64,000 bases of DNA from an uncultured Rhodopila sp. (GTDB lineage: Bacteria > Pseudomonadota > Alphaproteobacteria > Acetobacterales > Acetobacteraceae): positions 1-64,000 of the forward strand of contig CAINOE010000124.1 in NCBI GenBank assembly GCA_903851415.1, in the 5' to 3' direction. This document shows positions 26,151 through 34,911 of the stretch, one piece after another. Position 1 is the first letter of the stretch, and each line of letters begins with the position of its first letter. A program made the translations under genes and the position numbers. The notes under the pieces were generated by a model, which saw nothing but the letters and a program-made list of their open reading frames with translations, searched no databases and was not told where the DNA came from.

Positions 26151-26905
26151 TGCCGATGCTGGAAATTCGCGGCCTCGCCGCATCGATCAACGAAAAGCCG
26201 ATCCTGAAAGGCATCGATTTGACGGTGCCGGCGGGGGAGGTGCATGCCATTATGGGGCCGAACGGTTCCGGCAAATCAACGCTCGGCTATGTGCTGTCGG
26301 GGCGGGAGGATTTTGCAGTCACCGGCGGGACTGCAACGTTCAACGGCGTCGATCTGCTGACGATGGAACCGGAGCAGCGCGCGGCGGCGGGTTTGTTCCT
26401 GGCGTTTCAGGCGCCGATTGAATTGCCCGGGGTGAACAATGCGAATTTCCTGCGGACGGCGCTGAATGCGATCCGCCGGGCGCATGGCGAGTCCGAACTC
26501 GACGCGGTGCAGTTCCTCAAGCTGGCGCGGGCCGAAACGAAGCGGCTGGCGATGCCGGATGACATGCTGAAGCGCAACGTCAATGTCGGCTTCTCCGGTG
26601 GCGAGAAGAAGCGCAACGAAGTGCTGCAGATGGCGCTGCTGCGGCCGAAGCTGGCGATTCTCGACGAGACCGACAGCGGCCTGGACATCGACGCACTGAA
26701 GATCGTTGCGGACGGCGTGAACGCGCTGCGCCGTCCGGAATTTTCCGCGCTGGTGATCACGCATCATCAGCGGCTGCTGGATTATCTCGTGCCCAACAAG
26801 GTGCATGTGCTGTTGCATGGCCGGATCGTCCGCAGCGGCGGTCCGGAGCTGGCGAAGGAACTGGAAAAGAGCGGCTACGCCGAGCTGATCGCGGAGGCGG
26901 CATGA
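26150..26905 (+). CDS. sufC: Fe-S cluster assembly ATPase SufC
   Basis: A 251-residue ABC-type ATPase powering the SufBC2D scaffold. Walker A is GPNGSGKST, then a Q-loop region FLAFQAPIELPGV, the SufC-type signature FSGGEKKRNEVLQMALL, and Walker B LAILDETDSGLDIDALK. The start ATG overlaps the sufB stop by one base; a second in-frame ATG six bases on would shorten it by two residues. It overlaps sufD by four bases. Soluble, without transmembrane partners, as expected of this family. Confidence 0.97.
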   Translation: MPMLEIRGLAASINEKPILKGIDLTVPAGEVHAIMGPNGSGKSTLGYVLSGREDFAVTGGTATFNGVDLLTMEPEQRAAAGLFLAFQAPIELPGVNNANFLRTALNAIRRAHGESELDAVQFLKLARAETKRLAMPDDMLKRNVNVGFSGGEKKRNEVLQMALLRPKLAILDETDSGLDIDALKIVADGVNALRRPEFSALVITHHQRLLDYLVPNKVHVLLHGRIVRSGGPELAKELEKSGYAELIAEAA

Positions 26906-28152
26906 GCACCGGCGCCGCGGGTTTCCTGGAGCGGTATGACAGCGTCTTTGGCAAGCTGCCCGGCGATTCCGCCTTGCGCGCCGCCGCCGCCGCCGCGTTC
27001 CGCAGCGCCGGCCTGCCGGGCGGCGGCCGGGGACGGCGGATCGAGGCGTGGAAATACACCAGCCTCCGTCCGGTCGCCGACGCCACATTCCAGCGCGAGG
27101 CGCCCCCCCGGCATGAGGCGGAGACGATCCTGGCCGGGCTGCCGCTGCCGGGTGCGCCTCGCATCGTCTTCGTCGATGGCGCGCTGCGGGACGATCTGTC
27201 CCGCCCCCCCGCATTCGGCGTCGCGCGTTTCGCGCAACAGCCCGACTTCGGCACGCTGACCTGGCCGGACCGGGAGCCGATGGTCGCGCTGAACACGATG
27301 CTGGCGGAAGACGGCGCCGTGGTGGATGTGCCCGCGGTGCACGACGGCGGTGTGGTGCAGCTTGTCAGCATCGCCTCCTCCGATGCCGATTTTCATCCGC
27401 GCCACAGCATCCGCCTTGGCAAGGGCGCGCGGCTGACGCTGGTGGAAATTTCGGTTGGCCAGGGGACGTATCTGCTCAACACCGTGGCGGAGATCCATGT
27501 CGCCGAGGGAGCGACTTTGACGCATATCCGCTTGCAGGACGAAGCGGCCAGCGCGTTCCATGTGTCTACCACCTATGCCGATGTCCAAGCAGGCGCGACT
27601 TATGACAGCTTCACCCTGAATATCGGCGCCCGGCTGTCGCGGACCGAGGTGCATGCGCAACTGACCGGGGCCGGCGGCGCCGCGCACCTGAATGCGGCGC
27701 AGCTTCTGACCGGTTCGCAGCATGCCGATTTCACATCGGTCGTTGGACATGTCGCTCCCGGCTGCCAGTCCCGCCAGACGGTGAAGAACGTGCTGGCAGG
27801 ACGGTCGCGCGGCGTGTTCCAGGGCAAGATCGAGGTCGCCCGTCAGGCGCAGAAGACCGATGGTTACCAGATGAACCAGGCGCTGCTGCTGTCGCCGGAT
27901 GCCGAGGTCGATTCCAAACCCGAACTCGAAATCTTTGCCGACGACGTGAAGTGCAGCCACGGAGCGACCGTCGGCGAACTGGACGCCGAGCAGATGTTCT
28001 ACCTCCGCAGCCGCGGCGTGCCGGAGGCGGAAGCCCGCTCGATCCTGGTGCGCGCCTTCCTGGCCGAGGCGCTGGATGCGGTTGCCGATGAAACGATCCG
28101 CGCGCGGCTGGAAGCCGCTGTCGAGGGCTGGTGGGAAAGACAGGCAGCATGA
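26902..28152 (+). CDS. sufD: Fe-S cluster assembly protein SufD
   Basis: A 416-residue partner of SufB in the scaffold complex. It has the usual N-terminal helical part with IEAWKYTSLRP, then a right-handed beta-helix core (VVGHVAPGCQSRQTVKNVLAGRSRGVFQGKIEVARQAQKTDGYQMNQ spread over residues about 280-320), and the conserved C-terminal CSHGATVGELDAEQMFYLRSRG. Low conservation in the first 100 residues is normal. ATGA overlaps link it to sufC and sufS. Confidence 0.96.
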   Translation: MSTGAAGFLERYDSVFGKLPGDSALRAAAAAAFRSAGLPGGGRGRRIEAWKYTSLRPVADATFQREAPPRHEAETILAGLPLPGAPRIVFVDGALRDDLSRPPAFGVARFAQQPDFGTLTWPDREPMVALNTMLAEDGAVVDVPAVHDGGVVQLVSIASSDADFHPRHSIRLGKGARLTLVEISVGQGTYLLNTVAEIHVAEGATLTHIRLQDEAASAFHVSTTYADVQAGATYDSFTLNIGARLSRTEVHAQLTGAGGAAHLNAAQLLTGSQHADFTSVVGHVAPGCQSRQTVKNVLAGRSRGVFQGKIEVARQAQKTDGYQMNQALLLSPDAEVDSKPELEIFADDVKCSHGATVGELDAEQMFYLRSRGVPEAEARSILVRAFLAEALDAVADETIRARLEAAVEGWWERQAA

Positions 28153-29393
28153 ACGTCGCGATCAATCCCGCTGCGCTGGACATCGACCGTATCCGCGCCG
28201 ATTTCCCGATCCTGACGCAAACCGTTCGCGGCAAGAAGCTGGTGTTCCTCGACAGCGCCGCCTCCGCGCAGAAGCCGCGCGTGGTGATCGACGCGATGGT
28301 GAACGCCATGGAGACGCAATACGCCAACGTCCATCGCGGCCTGCACTGGATGAGCGAGCGGACCACCGAAGCCTACGAAGCCGCCCGCGACGCCGCCGCC
28401 GCGCTGATGAACGCAAATGACCGGTCGGAGATCGTAATCACCGGCAACAGCACCGGCTCAATCAATCTGCTGGCGCATAGTTACGGGCGCGGCGTGATGA
28501 AACCCGGGCAGGCGGTGCTGATCTCCGCCATGGAGCATCATTCCAACATCGTGCCGTGGCAGATGCTGCGGGACGCGCACGGCATCGAGCTGCGCGTGGC
28601 GCCGATAACCGATGCCGGCGAACTCGACATGGCGGCGTTCGAGGCTTTGCTGGAAGACGGCAAAGTCGGGCTTGTCGCCATCACCCATATGTCCAACGTG
28701 CTGGGCACCGTCACGCCGGCGGAACGCATCGTCCGCCTCGCGCACGCGCACGGCGCGAAGGTGATGTTCGACGGCTCGCAGGCCATCGTGCATCGCAAGA
28801 TCGACGTGCAGGCTCTCGGAGCCGATTTTTACGTCTGGACGGGCCACAAGCTGTATGGCCCGACCGGCATTGGTGTGCTGTGGGGCCGGAAGGAACTGCT
28901 GGAGCAGATGCCGCCGTTCTTCGGCGGCGGCGACATGATCTCGTCGGTTACCTTTGAAAAATCCACCTGGGCCGCGGTGCCGCATAAATTCGAGGCGGGC
29001 ACGCCGGCGATCCTGGAAGGCATCGGCCTGAAGGCGGCGATCGATTACGTGCAGTCCATTGGTTACGACGCGATGGCCGCGCACGAGGAATCGCTGACCG
29101 GGCACGCGTTGGCCCGGCTGTCGAAAATACCCGATCTGCGCATCATCGGACAGGCGCAGGACCGCGGCGGCGTAATCTCCTTCGTCCTCGGCAAGGCGCA
29201 CGCCCATGATGTCGCGACCCTGCTCGATCGGCAGGGCATCGCCGTACGCGCCGGGCATCATTGCGCCGAACCGCTGATGCACCGGCTTGGCCTCGACAGC
29301 ACCGCCCGCGCCAGTTTCGGGGTGTACACGACGCACGGCGAGATTGATGCGTTGGCGGACGGGCTGCTTCGGGTGCGGGAATTCTTCGGATGA
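28149..29393 (+). CDS. sufS: Cysteine desulfurase SufS
   Basis: A 414-residue PLP enzyme of group II that takes sulfur from L-cysteine for cluster assembly. The Schiff-base lysine is Lys234 in WTGHKLYGPTG and the persulfide cysteine is Cys372 in RAGHHCAEPLMHRL. N-terminal IRADFPILTQTVRGKKLVFL and the PLP-contacting MEHHSNIVPW are present. I use ATG 28149, which overlaps the sufD stop by four bases. Its activating partner here is likely SufU, encoded next. Confidence 0.97.
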   Translation: MNVAINPAALDIDRIRADFPILTQTVRGKKLVFLDSAASAQKPRVVIDAMVNAMETQYANVHRGLHWMSERTTEAYEAARDAAAALMNANDRSEIVITGNSTGSINLLAHSYGRGVMKPGQAVLISAMEHHSNIVPWQMLRDAHGIELRVAPITDAGELDMAAFEALLEDGKVGLVAITHMSNVLGTVTPAERIVRLAHAHGAKVMFDGSQAIVHRKIDVQALGADFYVWTGHKLYGPTGIGVLWGRKELLEQMPPFFGGGDMISSVTFEKSTWAAVPHKFEAGTPAILEGIGLKAAIDYVQSIGYDAMAAHEESLTGHALARLSKIPDLRIIGQAQDRGGVISFVLGKAHAHDVATLLDRQGIAVRAGHHCAEPLMHRLGLDSTARASFGVYTTHGEIDALADGLLRVREFFG

Positions 29394-29866
29394 CGCAGAC
29401 AGAAGCCTTCGACGATCTGCGTGATCTGTACCAGGAGGTTATCCTTGACCATAGTCGCAGGCCACGTCACGCCCAGCGGCTGGAGGCGTTCGACGCCACC
29501 GCTAAGGGCGACAACCCGATGTGCGGGGACCGCGTGCAGGTCTGGGTGAAATACGATGGCGACGCGGTGGGCCGCATCGGCTTCGAAGCGCGGGGCTGCG
29601 CGATCAGCGTCGCCTCGGCCGATCTGATGGCGGAGACGGTGCAGGGGCGGGGCAAGGCGGATACCCGGGCGCTGTTCGAGGCGTTTCGTACCCTCGCGCG
29701 CACCGGCACCTGCCCGGACTGCGGCGGGGCTCTCATCGACCCGCTGGAACGCCTGGCCCCGCTGGCCGGAGTTCACGAATATCCATCCAGGGTGAAGTGC
29801 GCCACCCTGCCCTGGCACGCCCTGATCGCCGCGCTGGATGGCACCAAGGAGGCTAGCAGTGAATGA
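29390..29866 (+). CDS. sufU: SUF sulfur-relay protein SufU
   Basis: A 158-residue NifU/IscU-like protein. Cys45 in NPMCGD with Asp47, Cys70 in GCAIS and Cys137 in VKCATL match the Zn-binding and sulfur-accepting residues of SufU. The insert between Cys70 and Cys137 is characteristic of SufU versus IscU and here contains an additional CPDC pair (108 and 111). It should accept persulfide sulfur from SufS. The start overlaps sufS by four bases, and the end overlaps the next gene. Confidence 0.94.
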   Translation: MTQTEAFDDLRDLYQEVILDHSRRPRHAQRLEAFDATAKGDNPMCGDRVQVWVKYDGDAVGRIGFEARGCAISVASADLMAETVQGRGKADTRALFEAFRTLARTGTCPDCGGALIDPLERLAPLAGVHEYPSRVKCATLPWHALIAALDGTKEASSE

Positions 29867-30230
29867 GATAACGCCACCGACCGCGTGGACTCCGGACGGC
29901 GAAAAGCCGATGGCGGCGGCATCCAACCTGCCGTCGGAGGACGCGCTGATCGAGGCGATCGCCTCGGTCTACGATCCGGAAATCCCGGTAAACATCTATG
30001 ACCTCGGCCTGATCTACGTGGTCGAGATCGCCGACGACGGCGCGGTGAAGGTTGAGATGACGTTGACCGCGCCGGCCTGTCCAAGCGCGCAGGAACTGCC
30101 GGAGCAGGTGCATCAGGCGATCATGTCGCTGGATGGCGTGACATCCTGCCATGTGGAGACGGTGTGGGACCCGCCATGGGACCCGTCCCGCATGACCGAC
30201 GAAGCCCGGCTGCAATTGAATATGTATTAG
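29859..30230 (+). CDS. sufT: SUF-associated DUF59/MIP18 protein SufT
   Basis: A 123-residue protein with a DUF59 (MIP18) domain, involved in maturation of Fe-S proteins in several bacteria. Key segment: SVYDPEIPVNIYDLGLIYVVE, followed by TLTAPACPSAQELPEQV with the conserved Cys. GTG 29859 is the best start: an AAGGAGG ribosome site ends about five bases before it and no in-frame ATG lies near. It overlaps the sufU stop by eight bases. Role in cluster delivery is family knowledge. Confidence 0.9.
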   Translation: MNEITPPTAWTPDGEKPMAAASNLPSEDALIEAIASVYDPEIPVNIYDLGLIYVVEIADDGAVKVEMTLTAPACPSAQELPEQVHQAIMSLDGVTSCHVETVWDPPWDPSRMTDEARLQLNMY

Positions 30231-30253
30231 TCCATCGCGAATTAGGCTGGATC

Positions 30254-30622
30254 ATGAGCACAACAACGACCGCCCCTCGCAAGACCCGCGAATTGCCGCC
30301 TCTGATGACCCTGACCGACGCCGCCGCCGCACGGCTGCGCGGGCTGTATGAGAAAGGGGAGAAGGGAAAGCTGCTGCGCATCGACGTGAAGACCAAGGGC
30401 TGCTCCGGCATGTCCTACGACATGTCCTGGACCGACGCGCCCGCGCCGAGCGACGAAATCGTCAAGGACAAGGACCTGACCGTCCTGGTGGACCGCAAAG
30501 CCTCGCTATTCCTGATTGGCACCGTCATGGATTACGAGGTTAAGAATATGACGTCCGGCTTCACCTTCTCCAACCCGAACGAGAAGGGCCGCTGCGGCTG
30601 TGGGGAAAGCTTCCATGTCTGA
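30254..30622 (+). CDS. sufA: A-type Fe-S carrier (SufA/IscA family)
   Basis: A 122-residue A-type carrier that accepts clusters from the scaffold and passes them to targets. The three ligand cysteines are Cys50 in TKGCSG, and Cys114 and Cys116 in GRCGCGESF. A 17-residue polar leader precedes the domain (MTLTDAAAARLRGL). ATG 30254 is the first start after the sufT stop (23 bp). Last protein gene of the suf operon before the small ORF at 30720. Confidence 0.93.
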   Translation: MSTTTTAPRKTRELPPLMTLTDAAAARLRGLYEKGEKGKLLRIDVKTKGCSGMSYDMSWTDAPAPSDEIVKDKDLTVLVDRKASLFLIGTVMDYEVKNMTSGFTFSNPNEKGRCGCGESFHV

Positions 30623-30719
30623 CCGGTTCGATGGTAACACCGCTTCTTGAAGCAACGCAAATCGCATCCCCCGGTTTATTCCCTGTCCGGTTGGCAAATG
30701 CCATCGCAGGGAGGCGTGA

Positions 30720-30794
30720 ATGAACAATATTATCTATATCGTGGGGCTTGTGGTCGTCGTTATAGCGGTGTTGAGCTTCTTCGGTTTGCGTTGA
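30720..30794 (+). CDS. 24-residue single-helix membrane peptide
   Basis: ATG 30720 to TGA 30794 encodes MNNIIYIVGLVVVVIAVLSF then FGLR: a single transmembrane helix with a short polar start and a positive end. A GGGAGG ribosome site lies eight bases upstream. I recall very similar short peptides annotated as hypothetical in alphaproteobacteria, which supports it being real, but I cannot check. It lies 97 bp after sufA and before a terminator-like hairpin, so it may be on the suf transcript or have its own promoter. Function unknown. Confidence 0.65.
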   Translation: MNNIIYIVGLVVVVIAVLSFFGLR

Positions 30795-30818
30795 CGCTGG
30801 ATTGATCGAGCAGCACGT

Positions 30819-30839
30819 GGCCGGGCCTCTGTCCCGGCC
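30819..30839 (+). terminator. Terminator-like hairpin after the suf region
   Basis: GGCCGGG (30819-30825) pairs with CCCGGCC (30833-30839) around a 7-base loop, followed after ATTCGCG by five T. Fits the end of the suf/small-peptide transcript. Confidence 0.6.
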
Positions 30840-31262
30840 ATTCGCGTTTTTGGAGCCCTGGAAGATGTCCTGGCCGGGCCGTCCCAACCTCCCGTTAACC
30901 GACATGGACTGTCCGATGCGCGACGATGGCATCGGCCCGGGCAACCCCGGGAACATGCGGCAGCGTTCTTGCGGCGCGACCGTCATCTGCGTGCATTGCC
31001 GCGAAAGGCAGGATCGCCCGGCAGAAACTGTCGGGCTACATCAATGGACCAGGATTGCTGCGGCCACCTTGTCGATCCCTGTAGCACCGGCGCCGTTCGA
31101 TCAATTGTTGGCACCGAGGCACGACGTGGACTCGATGCGTATCAGACAACTCTCCCTCTAATAATAGTGGAACTGCCGTTCAACCGGGTTTGACTACTAC
31201 ATGGGGCCTGCCGCACGAAACTGTGCCTTGGTAGAGGCTGTGAAATCTGATCTACTTGGCGT

Positions 31263-31293
31263 TGCATTGACTGAAGCATCACATGTCAATGCA
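31263..31293. promoter_or_regulatory. Perfect 9-bp inverted repeat, 13-bp spacer
   Basis: TGCATTGAC at 31263-31271 and GTCAATGCA at 31285-31293 are exact complements, 43 bp upstream of the membrane protein ATG. A smaller repeat, ATGCC-6-GGCAT, follows at 31304-31319. The arms could be an operator, or a leader hairpin if transcription starts upstream. Confidence 0.5.
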
Positions 31294-31335
31294 GAGTAAC
31301 AACATGCCTGTACGGGCATTCCAAATGGATGGTCG

Positions 31336-33045
31336 ATGTCACACGCCGCTGCCAGGCACCTTGGGGACAGACAGGGCGTTAGCTCCCCGCTCCTGTCTAT
31401 CGATTTCGCCATTGCGATAATGTTCATTGCGATATTCGCAATGGGGGTGCAAGCTTTCCAGTACCATGGCGCGTTAGCAGAATCCGACCTGTACCGCGTT
31501 CTCGTCGGGATGATGGATGGCGCGGTCAGCGGCACGGGTCTGTCAAGCGATCTGCACTACGACCGTGAATTCGGGTTCGGCTATCTGGCCGCATTCTATG
31601 CGTTCGTCGATCCGCACGTGTTGCGAGACCCCGATCGCCTGATGGAGGTCATGAATCGCATCGGCATCTGGGCCATTCTGCCCGGGCTTTTGTTGATGTG
31701 GTGGGCAGTGCGTTTGATCCACGGCGCTCGGACCGCCACCATCGCCATCGTCGTGTTTGCGCTCGGCCCGATGGTCCCGGAGCTGGCCACATCAGGCCAT
31801 CCGGTGCTTCCCATGTTTGCCATCCTATGCGCCGGCGCGGTTTTGCTGTTCCTGCCATTGAACGGCTGGAAGGCGGTGGTCGCCGCTGCTGCCGGTGGCG
31901 CACTTCTGCTGGTGGGCATGACCGTGCGGGGCGAGCTTTTCCTCGCAATGCCGTGGATTGTGCTGTCGCGCGCCGATACGCGGTCCCTGCGCGGATTCTT
32001 CGTATCCTGCTTGCTGCGTTCAATCGCCCCGGGCCTGGCACTGATCACATTTGTTATCCTGCAGCACCAAATTGAAACCGTCATCAATAGCGCGCTGGGT
32101 ACGACGGTCAGCGGCTATTTTGTGGAATCCTATTCCTTTGCCACGATCGCACCCGGCCTCGTTTACATGGCGGTGGGATGCGGTTTCGCAACCATAGCGG
32201 CGGCGGCTGTGGCCCTCCTGTATCTGGGTTGGTCCGCACGGTCGGTAGACATCGCGCCGCGTCCACCCCTCGGGGAACTGCTCGGCCCCCTGGCGCTTAT
32301 CATCGTGCCTCTCCTGTTCTTTCTGCCGAACCCGCAACCGACGCGGCATTTCCTCATGCCTCTTGCGGGCATGGCGATTCTCATCGGCATGGCGTTGGCC
32401 GGACGACTCGCCACCGGACGGCTCGCGGCCCTGGGGATTGCCCTCGGCATCGGCGTGGCGAATCAGGTATTGGCGGAGGGTGCCCGGCCGGCGCTGCTGC
32501 GCATCAACGAAGCCCACTCGCCCTATCTTCCGGTGCCGTCCGACTACCCGACGACGACGCATGCCAACCTTGGCTGGGAATGGCGACGCCACGCGGCGCT
32601 GGTCGATAAGCGGGAGCGGTGGCAGGCGTTGGGCGAAACGCTGCGCACCAGTTGCGATACCCATCTGATCGTTCTCAGCGACGAATCCGAGCAGTTGTTT
32701 TCCCGCCTGTATGCCGGCGGAACGCCCGTCAAAGCCAACCGGTTCATCTTTGCGGTCGATACGGGTACTTCGCCGATCAATCAGGCGCTGCGCTCGGACC
32801 GGAATACCGTTGTTGTCGGCGAGGGCGACAGCAAGCTCACCGGGTTCATCGGCGTTATCGGTCCCAGGACGTTCATCATCGTGGAGAAATCGCATATCTG
32901 GCCAGGCGACGCGGTGGCGGAAATCTTGAAGAATCCCGCCTTTGCAGACTACAAGATCGTTACTGATCCGTACACCTTATCGAAATTTGATAAGACGTCT
33001 GTTCCCGACGATCGCGCCGCTCACTTCGGTTGTCCCCTCTCGTGA
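31336..33045 (+). CDS. Polytopic membrane protein of unknown function (glycan-related context)
   Basis: A 569-residue protein with about ten to eleven hydrophobic helices between residues 22 and 390 and a soluble C-terminal part of about 180 residues. The overall plan of a multi-helix membrane domain plus an extracytoplasmic tail resembles GT-C-type glycosyltransferases and O-antigen modification proteins, but I see no definite catalytic motif apart from acidic residues in the first loop (ESDLYRV). The next gene, a GtrB-like transferase, starts 7 bp later, so the two are probably coupled: the transferase would load a lipid-linked sugar which this protein could transfer. That is inference from context. 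Codon use at the 3' end is more AT-rich than its neighbours. Confidence 0.7.
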   Translation: MSHAAARHLGDRQGVSSPLLSIDFAIAIMFIAIFAMGVQAFQYHGALAESDLYRVLVGMMDGAVSGTGLSSDLHYDREFGFGYLAAFYAFVDPHVLRDPDRLMEVMNRIGIWAILPGLLLMWWAVRLIHGARTATIAIVVFALGPMVPELATSGHPVLPMFAILCAGAVLLFLPLNGWKAVVAAAAGGALLLVGMTVRGELFLAMPWIVLSRADTRSLRGFFVSCLLRSIAPGLALITFVILQHQIETVINSALGTTVSGYFVESYSFATIAPGLVYMAVGCGFATIAAAAVALLYLGWSARSVDIAPRPPLGELLGPLALIIVPLLFFLPNPQPTRHFLMPLAGMAILIGMALAGRLATGRLAALGIALGIGVANQVLAEGARPALLRINEAHSPYLPVPSDYPTTTHANLGWEWRRHAALVDKRERWQALGETLRTSCDTHLIVLSDESEQLFSRLYAGGTPVKANRFIFAVDTGTSPINQALRSDRNTVVVGEGDSKLTGFIGVIGPRTFIIVEKSHIWPGDAVAEILKNPAFADYKIVTDPYTLSKFDKTSVPDDRAAHFGCPLS

Positions 33046-33052
33046 TCAGACG

Positions 33053-34153
33053 ATGACAGAAAACGCCCTGCAGCCGTTGAAACAGCGTGCGTATCTCGGA
33101 TCGGCGAGCGCTCCGTCGATCGAGATCTCGTCGTCCGGCCCTCGCCCGCTGATTTCCGTTGTCGCGCCGGCCCATAATGAGGCGGAGAACCTGGCGGTTT
33201 TCCACGATCACCTCAAACGGGTGATGGAGGACTTGGGTTATCCGTGGGAGCTGGTGCTCGTCAACGACGGCAGTCGCGATGCGACACTTCAGGTGATGGA
33301 ATATCTCAGGGCGATCGATCCACGCATCGCGATCGTCGATCTCTCGCGCAATTTCGGCAAGGAAATAGCGACGACCGCCGGACTGGACCATGCGCGGGGA
33401 GCGGCTGTCATTCTGATCGATTCTGACCTGCAAGACCCGCCTGAGGTGATTCCGGAACTGGTCGCGGCCTGGCGGGAAGGGTACGATACAGTCTACGCGC
33501 AGCGCCGCGAACGCCGGGGCGAGACATGGCTCAAGCGCGCAACCGCATCGGCGTTCTATCGCGTCATCCGCCGTGCCACGCCGGTACCTATCCCTGCGGA
33601 TACCGGCGATTTCAGGCTGATCAGCCGGCGCGTCGTATCCGCGCTTTCGGAAATGCGTGAACATCATCGCTTCATGAAAGGCTTGTTCGCCTGGGTGGGC
33701 TTCCCGAGTCGCGCTGTGTTGTACGACCGGCATCCGCGGCACGCCGGAACCAGCGCCTGGAACTACTGGAAGCTCTGGAACTTCGCGCTGGAAGGCATCA
33801 CCAGTTTCACCACGATACCGCTGCGGATGGCGACCTATCTTGGCCTGCTGGTCGGCTTCGCGGCGGCCATTTTCATTCTGCAACTCGTTGTCCGCACCGT
33901 GCTTTTTGGCAACGAAGTCCCTGGTTACCCAAGCTTGATGGCCGTCGTCCTGTTCCTGGGCGGCGCGCAACTGATCACCTTGGGCGTTATCGGGGAATAC
34001 CTCGGCCGCGTGTTCAATGAGGTCAAGCAGCGGCCGCTGTATTTCGTGGCGCAGCACTTGCCGAGCGGCGATACCAAGACCGGCGACCCGCGCCCGCCGT
34101 TGCAGGGTGGAATTGATCTGGGACCGCCAACGTCAGGCCGAGAAGGCGGATGA
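33053..34153 (+). CDS. GtrB/DPM1-like family 2 glycosyltransferase
   Basis: A 366-residue membrane-anchored GT2 enzyme. The catalytic domain (about 37-260) contains ISVVAPAHNEAENL, LVNDGSRDAT, NFGKEIATTAGLDHA and the signature IDSDLQDPPE of the polyprenyl-phosphate glucosyl- or mannosyltransferase group. Two hydrophobic helices follow (about 265-345), as in GtrB. It should transfer a sugar from a nucleotide sugar to undecaprenyl phosphate at the inner membrane. A long polar tail ends the protein. It follows the membrane protein gene by 7 bp. No GtrA flippase gene is beside it. Confidence 0.88.
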   Translation: MTENALQPLKQRAYLGSASAPSIEISSSGPRPLISVVAPAHNEAENLAVFHDHLKRVMEDLGYPWELVLVNDGSRDATLQVMEYLRAIDPRIAIVDLSRNFGKEIATTAGLDHARGAAVILIDSDLQDPPEVIPELVAAWREGYDTVYAQRRERRGETWLKRATASAFYRVIRRATPVPIPADTGDFRLISRRVVSALSEMREHHRFMKGLFAWVGFPSRAVLYDRHPRHAGTSAWNYWKLWNFALEGITSFTTIPLRMATYLGLLVGFAAAIFILQLVVRTVLFGNEVPGYPSLMAVVLFLGGAQLITLGVIGEYLGRVFNEVKQRPLYFVAQHLPSGDTKTGDPRPPLQGGIDLGPPTSGREGG

Positions 34154-34236
34154 TGCAGCCGATAAAGCCTTCCATCCCGTGCGGAGCGCGATGAAATACC
34201 GCCCTCAGCGTAAGAGCCATCAGAGTCGCCCGGCTT

Positions 34237-34911
34237 CTATCCCACCGTATCCTCCACCAACACCACATGCAGCCGACGCGGTCCATGCGCGCCCAACTCC
34301 AGCGTCTGCTCGATGTCGGCCGAGCGGGACGGGCCGGTGATCAGCATAACATTCCGCGGCATCGCGCCGATCTCCGCGCGCAACTTGTCCCACGCTTCCT
34401 CATAAGCACCGACGATCGCCGAGGCGCGCAGCACCGCGATTTCCGTGTCCGCCAGCAGGTTCAGGGTCACGGGACGATCCGGGCCGCCGGGCAGCATCAG
34501 GGTGCCGGTTTCCGCTATCCCGGCAAACGCGTGCTGGATACTGACCGCGTCGGTGCCCTCCGCCCGGCCCTCCCGGATCTCCAGCAGCGGCCGGGTTGAC
34601 CAGGGAAGGGCCCGCAATTCCGGATGCGGCGCCATCACCAGCGATCCGGGCAGGTTTTGAGCCGCGAGGTAATCAGCCACCGCCCCCGGCACCTCGTCCA
34701 TTTTGGCAACGCGGGCGACGGACCCGAACTCCTTCTCCACGTTCCGCACGAACAGATCGACTTGCTGAGGGTGCGGCAGCCGGGACCGCGCCGGAATCAG
34801 GTGGCGCGGATGCTCCGTCATGCGCCGGCGCAGCATCACCGCCTGGTGCTCCGGCAGCGGGCCGCGCTTGAGGCCGCGGCGGATGGCGGTCAGGATCGAT
34901 TGCTTGCTCAT
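34237..34911 (-). CDS. lutC: Lactate utilization protein LutC (LUD domain)
   Basis: A 224-residue protein of the LutC/YkgG type, part of the Fe-S LutABC lactate-oxidising complex. The C-terminal half has the family segments IAETGTLML, PVTLNLLADTEIAVL, and ITGPSRSADIEQTLELGAHGPR. The start overlaps lutB by four bases (ATGA), so lutB and lutC are coupled. In standard operons LutA precedes LutB, but no lutA is present upstream here. The function in lactate or similar 2-hydroxyacid oxidation follows from the family only. Confidence 0.9.
   Translation of the reverse strand: MSKQSILTAIRRGLKRGPLPEHQAVMLRRRMTEHPRHLIPARSRLPHPQQVDLFVRNVEKEFGSVARVAKMDEVPGAVADYLAAQNLPGSLVMAPHPELRALPWSTRPLLEIREGRAEGTDAVSIQHAFAGIAETGTLMLPGGPDRPVTLNLLADTEIAVLRASAIVGAYEEAWDKLRAEIGAMPRNVMLITGPSRSADIEQTLELGAHGPRRLHVVLVEDTVG

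Larger units (their letters stand above)
30795..31335. other. 541-bp intergenic region
   Basis: No credible gene; the open frames here have no ribosome sites or recognisable domains. The left end holds a terminator-like hairpin, the right end is less GC-rich and carries a 9-bp inverted repeat and a second smaller one just before the next gene. Confidence 0.5.

Noticed and set aside
30795-31200. Open frames of 70-140 codons on both strands after the suf region
   Set aside because: No ribosome sites and no recognisable domains; they overlap each other and the terminator-like hairpin.
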